A DNA stretch of 35,041 nucleotides. It comes from Candidatus Gemmiger faecavium (lineage in GTDB: Bacteria > Bacillota > Clostridia > Oscillospirales > Ruminococcaceae). How positions within the stretch are numbered: position 1 is the first letter of the stretch; each line of letters opens with the position of its first letter. Where the stretch lies: positions 1 to 35,041 of the forward strand of contig DXFO01000049.1 in assembly GCA_019114415.1 (NCBI GenBank), written 5' to 3'. The notes under the pieces were generated by a model. That model was not told the DNA's origin, ran no database searches, and was given only the letters and a program-made list of their open reading frames with translations. Below, in pieces: positions 1 through 7,892 of this stretch. The translations under genes and the position numbers were made by a program.

Positions 1-640
1 CGCCCTTCTTGTTCTTGATGACGACGGGAACGATCTCGTCCTTGAACGCGCCGGACTTGATGGCGGCGTCAGCCTTGGTCTGGCTGGAGAAAGCGAAGTT
101 GTCCAGATCCTCACGGGTCAGGCCCCACTGCTCGGCAACGTTCTCAGCGGTGATGCCCATGTGGTAGTTGTTGAAAGCGTCCCACAGAGCGTCGTTGACC
201 ATGGTGTCGACCAGCTCGCTCTTGCCCATGGGGTAGCCCATGCGGTAGCCGTAGCGGCCCTTCATCATGGCAAAGGGAGCCATATCCATGTTCTCGGTGC
301 CGCCTGCGACGACGATGTCGGCATCGCCGGCCTCGATCATCTGAGCAGCCATGTTGACGCAGTTCAGACCGGAGCCGCAGACAACGTTGACCGTAACTGC
401 CGGGGTGGTGACGGGCAGGCCGGCTTTCAGGCTGGCCTGACGGGCGACGTTCTGGCCCAGACCGGCCTGGATGACGCAGCCCATGTACACATGGTCGACC
501 TGCTCAGGCGTGATGCCGGCGCGGTTGATGGCTTCCTTGATAACGATGGAGCCCAGTTCTGCCGCGGGGACATTGGAAAGCGTGCCGCCGAACTTGCCGA
601 TGGCAGTACGGCAGGCGCTGGCAATGACGATCTTCTTCAT
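1..640 (-). CDS. thlA: Acetyl-CoA C-acetyltransferase (thiolase), 3' end outside window
   Basis: Thiolases condense two acetyl-CoA into acetoacetyl-CoA, the first step of the butyrate route, in the cytoplasm. The gene runs leftward from an ATG at 638-640 and leaves the window after about 213 codons, so roughly the N-terminal half is visible. It starts [19 protein letters not shown], the standard thiolase opening. The nucleophilic cysteine lies in VNVVCGSGL at about residue 90, followed by GGTENMD and the [10 protein letters not shown] loop. An AAGGAGG ribosome site (cctcctt on the plus strand, 649-655) sits 8 bases before the ATG. coaD lies upstream on the same strand, with a 92-base gap. The ptb-buk pair nearby supports a butyrate role. 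The family call is firm; the choice between a biosynthetic (thlA) and degradative (atoB-type) role is inferred from context. Confidence 0.93.
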   Translation of the reverse strand, partial: MKKIVIASACRTAIGKFGGTLSNVPAAELGSIVIKEAINRAGITPEQVDHVYMGCVIQAGLGQNVARQASLKAGLPVTTPAVTVNVVCGSGLNCVNMAAQMIEAGDADIVVAGGTENMDMAPFAMMKGRYGYRMGYPMGKSELVDTMVNDALWDAFNNYHMGITAENVAEQWGLTREDLDNFAFSSQTKADAAIKSGAFKDEIVPVVIKNKKG

Positions 641-732
641 GAAAACAGCCTCCTTGAATGTATGGATAGGACTATCGAGAACCTATGCTTATCGCAAGCC
701 GCTTGCGCGGCGTGGACCTTGGTTGTGCGCGC

Positions 733-1221
733 TCAGACTTCGCCGCGCGCGGCTTTTTCCCGCAGCGCCGCGTCTACGCAGGGCGCCACGAACTTGGAGA
801 TGTCCGCCCCGTAGTGGGCAGCCTCCTTGACGACGGTGCTGGACAGGTAACTCCAGCGGATGGAGGTGGCCAGGAACACCGTCTCGATGCCGGGGATGAT
901 GGCGTGGTTGGTGTGGGCAAGCTGGATCTCATTTTCAAAATCCGTGACCGCCCGCAGGCCCCGCACCATGACGGCGGCATTGTTTGCCTTGGCAAAATGT
1001 ACCGTCAGCCCGTCAAAGGACTTGACCTCCACGTTGGGCATGGACGCGCAGCACTTTTTGAGCAGTTCCACGCGCTCCTCCACTGTGAACAGCGGATGCT
1101 TGGCGCTGTTGATGAGCACCGCCACGATGACCTTGTCAAACATCCGGGAAGCCCGTTTGATGATGTCAAGATGACCGTTGGTGACCGGATCAAAGCTGCC
1201 GGGATACATGGCTATGGGCAT
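733..1221 (-). CDS. coaD: Phosphopantetheine adenylyltransferase (CoaD)
   Basis: CoaD transfers AMP from ATP to 4'-phosphopantetheine to give dephospho-CoA, the penultimate step of coenzyme A synthesis. The protein is 162 residues, the usual size. It starts MPIAMYPGSFDPVTNGHLD, which holds the nucleotidyltransferase loop and the T/HxxH-type motif (TNGH). MVRGLRAVTDFENE is the substrate-binding region and SIRWSYLSSTVVKE the C-terminal ISSTxVRE-like motif. An in-frame GTG lies five codons upstream at 1234-1236, but the GAGGT ribosome-site-like sequence overlaps it, so the ATG at 1219-1221 is preferred. A promoter candidate lies about 150 bases upstream. In related bacteria coaD often follows rsmD; here the upstream region is a long AT-rich spacer shared with the divergent ptb gene. 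Confidence 0.95.
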   Translation of the reverse strand: MPIAMYPGSFDPVTNGHLDIIKRASRMFDKVIVAVLINSAKHPLFTVEERVELLKKCCASMPNVEVKSFDGLTVHFAKANNAAVMVRGLRAVTDFENEIQLAHTNHAIIPGIETVFLATSIRWSYLSSTVVKEAAHYGADISKFVAPCVDAALREKAARGEV

Positions 1222-1236
1222 TGGGATCGACCTCAC

Positions 1237-1687
1237 AGTCGCCGCCTTCGCTGTTAAAAATGTAACAGGTCAGGGCAAAATCTTAAGGCACCGAGGTTCA
1301 ATCCGTGCGTGTTTGGGTATTACGTGGGAAAGGTTGGTGCCTGATACGGACGGTTTACGCCATCCTCATTTATAGTTTTACTATTTCGTTAAGGTTTTGT
1401 CAATGGAAAGATGTGTTTTTTTTTGATTTTTGGCGTCCCCTTGGCAGTTTTTCGTTGTTATGCTCGCGTTTTTTCCACTTTTATTGTTCTTTTTATACAT
1501 TTTGTTTTTGCCGGCTCTTTATGCCTTGTTTCCTGCGGTTTTGCTCTTTGCACTGGGGAAAGCCCTACTTTACCTATTTATAATGGCATCTGGGGCGAAA
1601 TATGGCGCTGCGGGGTGCAAAAAGGCCAAAATCCGGGTTTTGCCGCATACAATATTGCGGGTTTTCGCTATTTTTCCCTGCTTCCTC
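1237..1687. other. AT-rich divergent intergenic region, no gene seen
   Basis: This spacer separates coaD (leftward) from ptb (rightward). It is much richer in T than its neighbours. Several short open frames on the plus strand encode hydrophobic, phenylalanine-rich strings typical of translated T-rich DNA, lack ribosome sites and match no family I know. Apart from the coaD promoter and the ptb promoter at its right edge I see nothing recognisable in it. Confidence 0.6.
1375..1403 (-). promoter_or_regulatory. Sigma-A-type promoter candidate for coaD
   Basis: Read on the minus strand there is TTGACA (1398-1403), 17 bases, then TAAAAC (1375-1380). The -35 is perfect and the -10 matches 4 of 6. 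Transcription would start near 1368 and leave a leader of about 145 bases before the coaD ATG. Inferred from consensus only. Confidence 0.55.
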
Positions 1688-1716
1688 TTGACCCTTTCCC
1701 TGCCGCGTGTTATTCT
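1688..1716 (+). promoter_or_regulatory. Promoter candidate for ptb-buk
   Basis: TTGACC (1688-1693) is followed by 17 bases and TATTCT (1711-1716), with TG one base before the -10 (TGT-TATTCT), an extended -10. Predicted transcription start is near 1723, directly before the hairpin at 1727-1768. This fits better than the isolated TATAAT at 1579-1584, which has no -35 at usable distance. Confidence 0.55.
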
Positions 1717-1726
1717 TTTAACAGAT

Positions 1727-1768
1727 AGCGGCTTTTTTTGACGCAGATCTGCGTCAGCCGCTTTTTTT
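1727..1768 (+). promoter_or_regulatory. 5' leader hairpin with T-tail before ptb
   Basis: AGCGGC (1727-1732) pairs with GCCGCT (1757-1762). Inside lies the perfect 18-base palindrome TGACGCAGATCTGCGTCA (1739-1756), with a seven-T bulge on the left side. Seven T follow the stem (1762-1768). It begins a few bases after the predicted ptb start site and ends 32 bases before the ptb ATG. It could be an attenuator, a terminator for transcripts from further upstream, a 5' stabilising hairpin, or, as DNA, an operator. The pairing is seen; the role is not known. Confidence 0.6.
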
Positions 1769-1800
1769 CAGGGTAAACAGCTAAACGAGGTGGAGTAACA

Positions 1801-2715
1801 ATGAATTTTGACGATTTGATTTCCCGTGTCAAAGAGTGTGAGAAAAAGACCGTTGCCGTTGCCGCTGCGGAGGACGACGCCGTTCTGGAAGCCGTCAACG
1901 CTGCCCGTGAGCAGGGCATCGCCGACGCCATCCTGGTGGGCGACGAGGCCAAGATCCGCGAGATCGCCGCTGAGCTGAAGATCGACCTGACCGGCTGGCG
2001 CATCATCAACGAGCCGGACAAGGTCCAGGCTTCCCTGAAGGCCGTCAAGCTGGCCCACGACGGCGAGGCCGATATGTACATGAAGGGCCTGCTGGACACC
2101 AAGACCTTCCTCAAGAGCATTCTGGACAAGGAAGTCGGCCTGCGTACCGGCAAGACCCTGTCCCACGTGGCCGTGTTCCAGGTTGAGGGCATCGAGCAGC
2201 TGCTCTTCCTGACCGACGTCGCTTTTGTCACCTATCCCTCTCTGGAGGACAAGGTCAACATTATCGAGAACACCGTCGCCGTGGCCCATGCCTGCGGCGT
2301 TGCCTGCCCCAAGGTCGCGCCTTTGGCCGCCGTTGAGGTCGTCAACCCCAAGATGCCCTGCACCGTGGATGCCGACGAGCTGCGCAAGATGAACGAGGAG
2401 GGCAAGATCACCGGCTGCGTGGTGGACGGCCCCCTGTCCATGGACATCGCCATCGATCCCGAGGCTGCCGCTCACAAGGGTGCCCAGGACCGTCCTGCTG
2501 CCGGCCATGCGGACATTCTGCTCTTCCCCGACATCCAGGCAGGCAACCTGGTCTACAAGACTCTGGTCCACACCGCCCAGTGCGAGAACGGCTGCATCCT
2601 GACCGGCACCAAGGTCCCGGCCATTCTGACCAGCCGTTCCGATTCCTTCCAGACCAAGGTCAACTCCATCGCGCTGGCAGCCGTGGTGGCCGCCGGCCTG
2701 AGCAATGAGCAGTAA
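1801..2715 (+). CDS. ptb: Phosphate butyryltransferase (Ptb)
   Basis: Ptb converts butyryl-CoA and phosphate to butyryl phosphate and CoA, the first of two steps that make ATP from butyryl-CoA in the cytoplasm. The protein is 304 residues, matching the family's roughly 300. Family features are the MKGLLDTKTFLK segment (about residue 98), TLSHVAVF, the VDGPLSMD loop (about residue 213) and ADILLFPDIQAGN near residue 240, shared with phosphate acetyltransferases. The start is the ATG at 1801, preceded by GAGGTGGAG. buk follows after 43 bases on the same strand, the classical ptb-buk operon order. A leader hairpin precedes it. Phosphate acetyltransferase is the only realistic alternative, and the buk neighbour argues against it. 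Confidence 0.95.
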   Translation: MNFDDLISRVKECEKKTVAVAAAEDDAVLEAVNAAREQGIADAILVGDEAKIREIAAELKIDLTGWRIINEPDKVQASLKAVKLAHDGEADMYMKGLLDTKTFLKSILDKEVGLRTGKTLSHVAVFQVEGIEQLLFLTDVAFVTYPSLEDKVNIIENTVAVAHACGVACPKVAPLAAVEVVNPKMPCTVDADELRKMNEEGKITGCVVDGPLSMDIAIDPEAAAHKGAQDRPAAGHADILLFPDIQAGNLVYKTLVHTAQCENGCILTGTKVPAILTSRSDSFQTKVNSIALAAVVAAGLSNEQ

Positions 2716-2758
2716 TTGACGCGCAGTTTTCGCCGTGCATAAAGGAGAGTACGATTCC

Positions 2759-3826
2759 ATGTCTATCAAAAGCCTGATTATCAATCCCGGTTCCACCTCC
2801 ACCAAGGTGGGCGTCTTTGAGGACGAGACCTTGCTGTTTGAGGAGACTTTGCGCCATCCCACCGAGGAGATCGCCAAGTATGCCTCCATCATCGACCAGA
2901 AGGACTTCCGCAAGCAAATCATCCTGGACTTCCTCAAGGAGAAAAACTGCGACGTTCATTCTCTGGATGTCATCGTCGGCCGCGGCGGCCTGCTCAAGCC
3001 CATCCCCGGCGGCACCTACGCTGTCAGCGACGAGCTGCTGGCCGACCTGAAGAAGGGCGTCCAGGGCCAGCACGCCTCCAACCTGGGCGGCATTCTGGCC
3101 CGTGAGATCGGCGACGCCATCGGCAAGCCCTCCTACATCGTTGACCCCGTGGTCGTGGATGAGCTGACCGATGTGGCCCGCATCTCCGGCATGCCCGAGC
3201 TGCCCCGCCGCAGCATCTTCCACGCCCTGAACCAGAAGGCCGTGGCCCGCCGCTATGCCAAGGAGCACGGCACCACCTACGATGCCCTCAACCTCATCGT
3301 CATCCACATGGGCGGCGGCGTCTCTGTGGGCGCTCACTCCATGGGCAAGGTCGTGGATGTCAACAACATCCTGGACGGCGAGGGCTGCTTCAGCCCCGAG
3401 CGCGCAGGCACCGTGCCTGTGGGCGACCTGATCAAGATGTGCTTCTCCGGCAAGTACACCCAGCAGGAGATCTACAAGAAGATCTGCGGCAACGGCGGCT
3501 TCAACGCCTACCTGCACACCAACGACGCCCGTGTGGTGGAGAAGATGGTGGACGAGGGCGACGCTTACGCCAAGCTGATCCAGGACGCTTTCTACTACCA
3601 GATTGCCAAGGACGCCGGCGCCATGGCTGCTGTGCTGCACGGCAAGGTCGACCAGATCATCCTGACCGGCGGCATCGCCTACGCCCAGCTGACCAAGGAC
3701 AAGCTGACCGAGAGCCTGGGCTGGATTGCTCCCATCACCATCTACCCCGGTGAGGACGAGCTGCTGGCCCTGGCACAGGGCGGCCTGCGCGTCGTGACTG
3801 GCGAAGAGGAAGCCAAGGTCTACTGA
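2759..3826 (+). CDS. buk: Butyrate kinase (Buk)
   Basis: Butyrate kinase transfers the phosphate of butyryl phosphate to ADP, giving butyrate and ATP. The protein is 355 residues, the normal length, and belongs to the acetate/butyrate kinase (ASKHA) fold. The N-terminal phosphate-binding loop is [14 protein letters not shown] at residues 4-17. The middle holds [13 protein letters not shown] and [14 protein letters not shown], and the C-terminal nucleotide site is [12 protein letters not shown] chose ATG 2759: an in-frame GTG at 2735 exists, but AAAGGAG (2741-2747) lies between the two and is usable only by the ATG, and buk proteins normally begin a few residues before this loop. It is co-transcribed with ptb. 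With the thiolase nearby it indicates butyrate formation by the kinase route; whether a CoA-transferase route also exists cannot be seen here. Confidence 0.96.
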   Translation: MSIKSLIINPGSTSTKVGVFEDETLLFEETLRHPTEEIAKYASIIDQKDFRKQIILDFLKEKNCDVHSLDVIVGRGGLLKPIPGGTYAVSDELLADLKKGVQGQHASNLGGILAREIGDAIGKPSYIVDPVVVDELTDVARISGMPELPRRSIFHALNQKAVARRYAKEHGTTYDALNLIVIHMGGGVSVGAHSMGKVVDVNNILDGEGCFSPERAGTVPVGDLIKMCFSGKYTQQEIYKKICGNGGFNAYLHTNDARVVEKMVDEGDAYAKLIQDAFYYQIAKDAGAMAAVLHGKVDQIILTGGIAYAQLTKDKLTESLGWIAPITIYPGEDELLALAQGGLRVVTGEEEAKVY

Positions 3827-3841
3827 GATAAACCTTAATGA

Positions 3842-3890
3842 AGCAACAGCGCCGCCCGGCGGGAAGTTCCCGCCGGGCAGCGCTGTTGCT
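3842..3890 (+). terminator. Strong hairpin after buk
   Basis: An 11-bp outer stem (3842-3852 with 3880-3890) and a 12-bp inner stem (3854-3865 with 3867-3878) are separated by one mismatch. It lies 16 bases after the buk stop. There is no clear T-run after it (GTTAGC), so it may act as an RNA 3'-end stabiliser as well as, or instead of, a terminator. Confidence 0.7.
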
Positions 3891-3998
3891 GTTAGCAGGC
3901 AGTACGCCGCACAAACAGGAAGGCTGAAATGTTTTTTCCGCTGCTTCTGCGCGTTCTTTACACTCGCCGCAGCATCGTTCAATTTTGCATTCAATTGA

Positions 3999-4027
3999 TT
4001 GACAACTCTTTGTGCATCCTATATCAT
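3999..4027 (+). promoter_or_regulatory. Strong sigma-A-type promoter before the secreted orphan
   Basis: TTGACA (3999-4004), 17 bases, TATCAT (4022-4027). Predicted start near 4034 gives an 80-base leader to the ATG at 4114. It separates this gene from the ptb-buk operon. Confidence 0.75.
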
Positions 4028-4113
4028 GGAATCAAAAAAGCAAATCATTATCAGTATATTCTCAATTCCTTGCAGGATCCGCACTCCTGCGACGCAAAAA
4101 GGAGGGCTGTAAA

Positions 4114-4836
4114 ATGTTTAGACGAGCTCACAAGTTGATTGCCTGCACGGCAGCGATATGCCTGCTATGCACAATGGCCACAAACACCCCCTTCCCCGCT
4201 TCTCTGATGGATGCCGCGAGAACCTGCAGCCTGGCAACGGTCACCAGCGGTGATACAACCGTTGAACTCCCTGTCGCACGGCAAACGGTACAGTCGGCCT
4301 GCAGCGTAACCGAGACGCTGCAGGTCCTGGTCCCGGATATGACTGCGGAATCCCCGGAGCAGAGTGCCGAATCCATAAATCGCATCCGGGAGCGGGAGCA
4401 TTTTGCCGCGCCGTCGGGCAATGGCGGAGAATCCACTTTTGGCGACCCCGGCTGCATCCTGTATACCACCACCCTGGTGTATAACGTGCAATATGGGCAG
4501 GACGGTCTCCGGAAGTATGATCTCATCTCGTTCCGCCTGGACCGGGAAATCTATACCATGGCCCCGTACAACAGAGTGCATAACGCCACTGCTCGGGTGG
4601 AACAGGCAGGATTTTCAGATGTCTCCGGAGATACCGGCCTGCTGGAGGAACAGTGCAAAGATCTGGGTGAGATTGAATTCGGCAAAACCTACAGCGAAGG
4701 CCACGACTGGCCGGAAAACTGGTTTGCCGCAGGGGCCGCCTCCGGCTCTCCGCAAATCGGCATCACCTATGAGGTCGTTCTGGACTACGCCGACGGAACC
4801 TCCCGCACCCTGTCTTTCACCCACACCGCCACCTGA
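4114..4836 (+). CDS. Predicted secreted protein of unknown function
   Basis: I do not recognise this 240-residue protein. It starts at ATG 4114, six bases after AAGGAGG. The N-terminus MFRRAHKLIACTAAICLLC is a basic stretch followed by a hydrophobic core, so it is a signal peptide or, given the cysteine at 19, possibly a lipoprotein-like leader without a clear lipobox. About 90 residues of Thr/Glu/Ser-rich sequence follow. The C-terminal half has alternating polar and aromatic residues (TTLVYNVQYGQDG, ITYEVVLDYADGTSRTLSF) that look like a beta-rich extracellular domain. It has its own promoter, converges on the SpoIIQ-like gene and shares a two-way terminator with it. No catalytic motif was seen. 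Confidence 0.75.
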   Translation: MFRRAHKLIACTAAICLLCTMATNTPFPASLMDAARTCSLATVTSGDTTVELPVARQTVQSACSVTETLQVLVPDMTAESPEQSAESINRIREREHFAAPSGNGGESTFGDPGCILYTTTLVYNVQYGQDGLRKYDLISFRLDREIYTMAPYNRVHNATARVEQAGFSDVSGDTGLLEEQCKDLGEIEFGKTYSEGHDWPENWFAAGAASGSPQIGITYEVVLDYADGTSRTLSFTHTAT

Positions 4837-4939
4837 CAGGATAACTCCAACCACTTTGCTTGATTCCCGTCCCTGCCCACCGCAGGGTGCGAAACTCTTA
4901 TCCGCGGTGACCTACAGTCCCGCTTTTCCCGGCACAGAA

Positions 4940-4973
4940 AGTGCGCCGCTCCGAAAAAACGGGGCGACGCACT
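4940..4973. terminator. Two-way terminator between convergent genes
   Basis: AGTGCG (4940-4945) pairs with CGCACT (4968-4973), and after one mismatch CGCTCCG pairs with CGGGGCG with a single G-T pair; the loop is six A. On the plus strand GTTTTGG follows; on the minus strand TTTCTG follows and the loop reads as T. It sits between the stop of the secreted orphan and the end of the SpoIIQ-like gene. Confidence 0.65.
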
Positions 4974-4994
4974 GTTTTGGTTTGTATGAAGAAT

Positions 4995-5726
4995 TTACCC
5001 GGCAAGTGCCTTGGTGGGGTCCACCCAGGTTTCTCCCTGCATGCACTCCAGATGGATGTGCACGCCGTCCTTCGACTCGCTGGGGATGCTGCCTGCACGG
5101 CCGATGCTGTCACCGCCGGAGACTTTATCCCCCGTCTCAACGGTGGGTTCCGACACACCACAGTATTTCCACACGTTGCCGGAGCCGTCGGTCACTTCCA
5201 CCACGCTGCCCCACAGGGCATCGCTGTACACTGCCGAGACGGTGCCTGCCGCCGAGGCTCTGACCGCGTCACCGGCCTTGCAGGCGTAGTCCACGCCGTT
5301 GTGAGTGCGCCAGTCCCCCAGTGTCTCGCTGTACACCAGGTCGTCCCCGCTGAAAGCCAGGGAGATCTCACCATCCACCGGCGCAGTGTAGGAGCTTGCT
5401 GACGGTGCCGACGATGCGGCAGATCCGCCAGACCCGCCCTGCACGGCGGCAGATTGTGACGACGCCCCAGAGGACGACGACGAGACAGACGGCGCCTCCG
5501 ACGGCTTCGGCGTGCTCTGCGGCACATCGGATGCCGGATTGTTTACGGCAGCGTCGGGCTGATTCCATGTCGATCCCTCCTGCGTGGTCTCCGTGTTGTT
5601 CAGATTCTCAACGCCGCGCACGACGTTGCGGATCGCCCAGATACTGGTCACCGTGGCGGCCAGGACCAGGCCCAAACAGATCAAGTACAGGCCTTTTTCC
5701 CTAAAAAATGCTTTCAAGCTGTCCAT
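4995..5726 (-). CDS. spoIIQ: SpoIIQ-like membrane-anchored M23/LytM-domain protein
   Basis: SpoIIQ is made in the forespore, where its extracellular LytM domain meets SpoIIIAH across the intermembrane space and supports engulfment. This 243-residue protein has one N-terminal membrane span (about 13-33), a Ser/Pro/Ala-rich linker (45-115) and a LytM domain (about 115-240). The zinc ligands of the M23 fold are present: H142 and D146 in THNGVDY, and H225 in HIHLE. The catalytic histidine normally found in a YxHL motif is replaced, as the matching segment reads YCGVS. The fold is certain. The SpoIIQ name rests on the topology, length, degenerate site and spoIIE elsewhere in the window; a generic M23 protein is the alternative. 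GGAGG lies only three bases before the ATG, tighter than usual. Confidence 0.75.
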   Translation of the reverse strand: MDSLKAFFREKGLYLICLGLVLAATVTSIWAIRNVVRGVENLNNTETTQEGSTWNQPDAAVNNPASDVPQSTPKPSEAPSVSSSSSGASSQSAAVQGGSGGSAASSAPSASSYTAPVDGEISLAFSGDDLVYSETLGDWRTHNGVDYACKAGDAVRASAAGTVSAVYSDALWGSVVEVTDGSGNVWKYCGVSEPTVETGDKVSGGDSIGRAGSIPSESKDGVHIHLECMQGETWVDPTKALAG

Positions 5727-5839
5727 TGTCCTCCGTCCTTTTCCGCGAAAGATTCTGCGCGGGCGGTCCCCGCGCGGTACTGCTGTCCTTAGTGTGGCGC
5801 CTGTTTCCGGGGATTATGCAGCCCCGTCCGAAAAAAACT

Positions 5840-5867
5840 TTGCAAGCGGGTATGGATTTAGTATAAT
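5840..5867 (+). promoter_or_regulatory. Promoter candidate for the YitT-family gene
   Basis: TTGCAA (5840-5845), 16 bases, TATAAT (5862-5867). The -10 is perfect. Predicted start is near 5874, about 65 bases before the ATG at 5939. Confidence 0.65.
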
Positions 5868-5938
5868 GGAGTCGAATCCAGCGGCGCTCTCTTCTACCGG
5901 CAGGGCGTCGGCTACATAGTAAAGGCGGTATCGTATCC

Positions 5939-6799
5939 ATGAAATTTGACATAAAAAAAGACGGCCTGCGGCTGGCCGCCATCTGTCTTGCTGCCCTGAT
6001 CATGGCAGTCAACATCAAATCTTTCGTCCGCACGGGCGGATTGTATCCCGGCGGCGCCACCGGCCTGACCCTGCTTTTGCAGCGGGTGTTTGAGCTCTGG
6101 TTCCATGTCGAGCTGCCCTATACCCTGGTCAACGTCATCCTCAATGCCTTTCCCGTCTATCTGGGCTTCCGCTTCATCGGCAAAAAGTTCACCCTCTATT
6201 CCTGCCTGATGATCATGCTCACCAACCTGCTCACCGACCTGCTGCCCGCTTTCCCCATCACCTACGACACCCTGCTCATCAGCATCTTCGGCGGACTGAT
6301 CAACGGCTTTGTCATCAGTCTCTGCCTTGCCATGAACGCCACCACTGGCGGCACCGATTTCATCGCCATCTATCTTTCGGAGAAAAAAGAGATCGACGCC
6401 TGGAACATGGTCCTGGTGCTCAATGTGTTCATCCTGGCGGCGGCCGGCGTGCTGTTCGGCTGGGATAAAGCGCTTTACTCCATCATCTTCCAGTTCACCT
6501 CCACCCAGGTCCTTCACATGACCTATAAGCGCTACCAGCAGAAAACCCTGTTCGTTGTCACCAACCGTCCCCAGGACGTGTATGAGGAGATTGCAAAGAT
6601 CAGCCACCACGGCGCCACCGTGATGGACGGCGAAGGCTCCTACCAGCACGAGGAACGCAAGGTCGTGTACTCGGTGGTTTCCAGCGACGAAGCCAAGTCG
6701 GTCATCCACGCCGTCAAGCGTGCCGACCCCAAGGCGTTCATCAACGTCATCAAGACCGAACAGATTCTGGGCCGCTTCTACCAGCGTCCCAACGAGTAA
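5939..6799 (+). CDS. YitT-family membrane protein (DUF161/DUF2179)
   Basis: A 286-residue protein of the widespread Firmicutes YitT family, whose transported or sensed substrate is not established. The first about 190 residues contain five to six hydrophobic spans with the family signatures GGLYPGGATGL near residue 35 and MNATTGGTDFIAIYLSEKK near residue 132. The last about 80 residues (TLFVVTNRPQDVYEEI to NVIKTEQILGRFYQR) form the soluble DUF2179 domain, which resembles PII/ACT-type regulatory folds. The start is ATG 5939, with only a weak AAAGGCGG upstream. It is a single-gene transcript: own promoter, and a strong terminator just after it. It sits immediately before cassette 1 but looks unrelated to it. 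Confidence 0.92.
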   Translation: MKFDIKKDGLRLAAICLAALIMAVNIKSFVRTGGLYPGGATGLTLLLQRVFELWFHVELPYTLVNVILNAFPVYLGFRFIGKKFTLYSCLMIMLTNLLTDLLPAFPITYDTLLISIFGGLINGFVISLCLAMNATTGGTDFIAIYLSEKKEIDAWNMVLVLNVFILAAAGVLFGWDKALYSIIFQFTSTQVLHMTYKRYQQKTLFVVTNRPQDVYEEIAKISHHGATVMDGEGSYQHEERKVVYSVVSSDEAKSVIHAVKRADPKAFINVIKTEQILGRFYQRPNE

Positions 6800-6822
6800 G
6801 GTCCTCTTTTTTGCGGCACAAT

Positions 6823-6870
6823 AATGCCGCGGCCCGTTTTTACCGGGCCGCGGCATTTCTTTTTATTTTA
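6823..6870 (+). terminator. Intrinsic terminator after the YitT-family gene
   Basis: A perfect 14-bp stem, AATGCCGCGGCCCG (6823-6836) with its complement at 6844-6857, is followed by TCTTTTTATTTT. It ends 35 bases before the ATG of the cassette 1 recombinase, so that gene needs either read-through or a promoter that I cannot place. Confidence 0.9.
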
Positions 6871-6904
6871 CCAATATGGCAACACAGGAAAAGGAGGGCG
6901 TAAT

Positions 6905-7741
6905 ATGAATTGTAATATATGCTGTCAGCAATACCGCACCTGGCTGGAAGAACGGGAATACAGCCCCGCAACGGTAGAGAAATACACCCGCACACTGGAG
7001 CGCTTTTTCCGGGACAGCGGCAGCGGTCCCCGCCCCGCCAAGGAAGCTGTGGCCGCATGGCGCGACGAGCTGGTGCGTCAGGGATACGCCGCAACAGGCG
7101 TCAACGCCATGCTGGCGGCGGTCAACGGGTATCAGGAATTCTGCGGCAACCCGCAGGGCAAGGCGAAACCACTCAAATGTCAGCGGCGGGTCTTTTGTGA
7201 CTCTGACCGGGAACTGGACCGGGAGGAATATTTTCGCCTGCTGCAGGCTGCCCGCAGCAGCGGACGCAAACGGACTCTGCTGATTTTGCAGACCATCTGT
7301 TCCACCGGCATCCGGGTGTCGGAGCTGAAATATATCACGGTGGAAGTACTCCGCCGGCACCGTGCAGCCATCCGCTGCAAGGGCAAATGCCGGGAGATCC
7401 TGCTGCCGGAAGAACTGTGCCGGAGGCTTTCCAAATGGTGCGCACGCTGCCGCATTTACCGCGGGCCGGTCTTTGTGACACGCAACGGCAATCCGTTAAA
7501 CCGCTCTGTCATCTGGAGAGAAATGAAGGCCCTGTGCCAACAGGCCGGCGTTGCATGGAAAAAAGTTTTTCCCCACAATCTCCGGCACCTGTTTGCCAGG
7601 ACCTTTTACCGCATCGAACACGATCTGTCCAAACTGGCAGACATGCTGGGACATTCCAGCATCGAAACGACGCGCATCTATATTATGGAGTCAGGTGCAG
7701 AACATGAACGTCTGCTCAACCGGATGCACTTGCTGCTGTAA
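6905..7741 (+). CDS. Tyrosine recombinase, cassette 1 (intact)
   Basis: A 278-residue tyrosine site-specific recombinase predicted to invert the promoter segment that begins three bases after its stop codon. The N-terminal core-binding (SAM-like) domain spans about 5-85 (YSPATVEKYTRTLERFF). The catalytic domain spans about 100-275 with all residues present: R137 in STGIRVSEL, K159 in RCKGK, H224 and R227 in PHNLRHLF, H250 in LGHSS, and nucleophile Y259 in TTRIYIM. Start ATG 6905 has AAGGAGG seven bases upstream. By eye about three quarters of its residues match the cassette 2 copy (24896-25729), while no phage or integron genes are present. The size and simple two-domain layout fit a dedicated inversion recombinase rather than a prophage integrase. 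No promoter of its own was found. Confidence 0.93.
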   Translation: MNCNICCQQYRTWLEEREYSPATVEKYTRTLERFFRDSGSGPRPAKEAVAAWRDELVRQGYAATGVNAMLAAVNGYQEFCGNPQGKAKPLKCQRRVFCDSDRELDREEYFRLLQAARSSGRKRTLLILQTICSTGIRVSELKYITVEVLRRHRAAIRCKGKCREILLPEELCRRLSKWCARCRIYRGPVFVTRNGNPLNRSVIWREMKALCQQAGVAWKKVFPHNLRHLFARTFYRIEHDLSKLADMLGHSSIETTRIYIMESGAEHERLLNRMHLLL

Positions 7742-7743
7742 AT

Positions 7744-7765
7744 CAACATATTATTAGTTCTGTTG
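7744..7765 (+). repeat. Recombination site, outer (int-proximal) copy, cassette 1
   Basis: A 22-bp site: outer arm CAACATAT (7744-7751), centre TATTAG (7752-7757), inner arm TTCTGTTG (7758-7765). It is inverted relative to 8017-8038, with 15 consecutive matching bases (7752-7766). It starts two bases after the recombinase stop codon. The arm-6-arm layout is typical of tyrosine recombinase core sites. Confidence 0.85.
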
Positions 7766-7833
7766 CCAAGCAGTCGCGGACCACTCCATTACATATCGAT
7801 TCCATGACATTTTTTGCCAGAATTATTTAATAT

Positions 7834-7862
7834 ATATTATCACATCGGACCCCAAAAATCAA
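7834..7862 (-). promoter_or_regulatory. Promoter inside switch 1, pointing left (OFF)
   Basis: On the minus strand: TTGATT (7857-7862), 17 bases, TAATAT (7834-7839); an overlapping GATAAT preceded by TGT is a possible extended -10. The sequence around the -10, TGTGATAATAT followed by ATTA, is nearly the same in switch 2, and the -35 and spacing are identical. In this orientation the transcript would run antisense into the recombinase gene. Confidence 0.75.
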
Positions 7863-7892
7863 GAATTCCTCTGTTTTTTTCTTGTCTTAGGG

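Noticed and set aside
1302-1316. GTTCAATCC-like string suggesting a tRNA T-arm
   Set aside because: No acceptor stem, D-arm or anticodon arm can be built around it.
1579-1584. TATAAT as a ptb promoter
   Set aside because: The nearest -35-like TTGCAC (1548-1553) is 25 bases away; the promoter at 1688-1716 fits better.
1305-1741. Short hydrophobic open frames in the coaD-ptb spacer
   Set aside because: They arise from T-rich DNA (Phe/Leu/Cys strings), overlap in several frames and lack ribosome sites.
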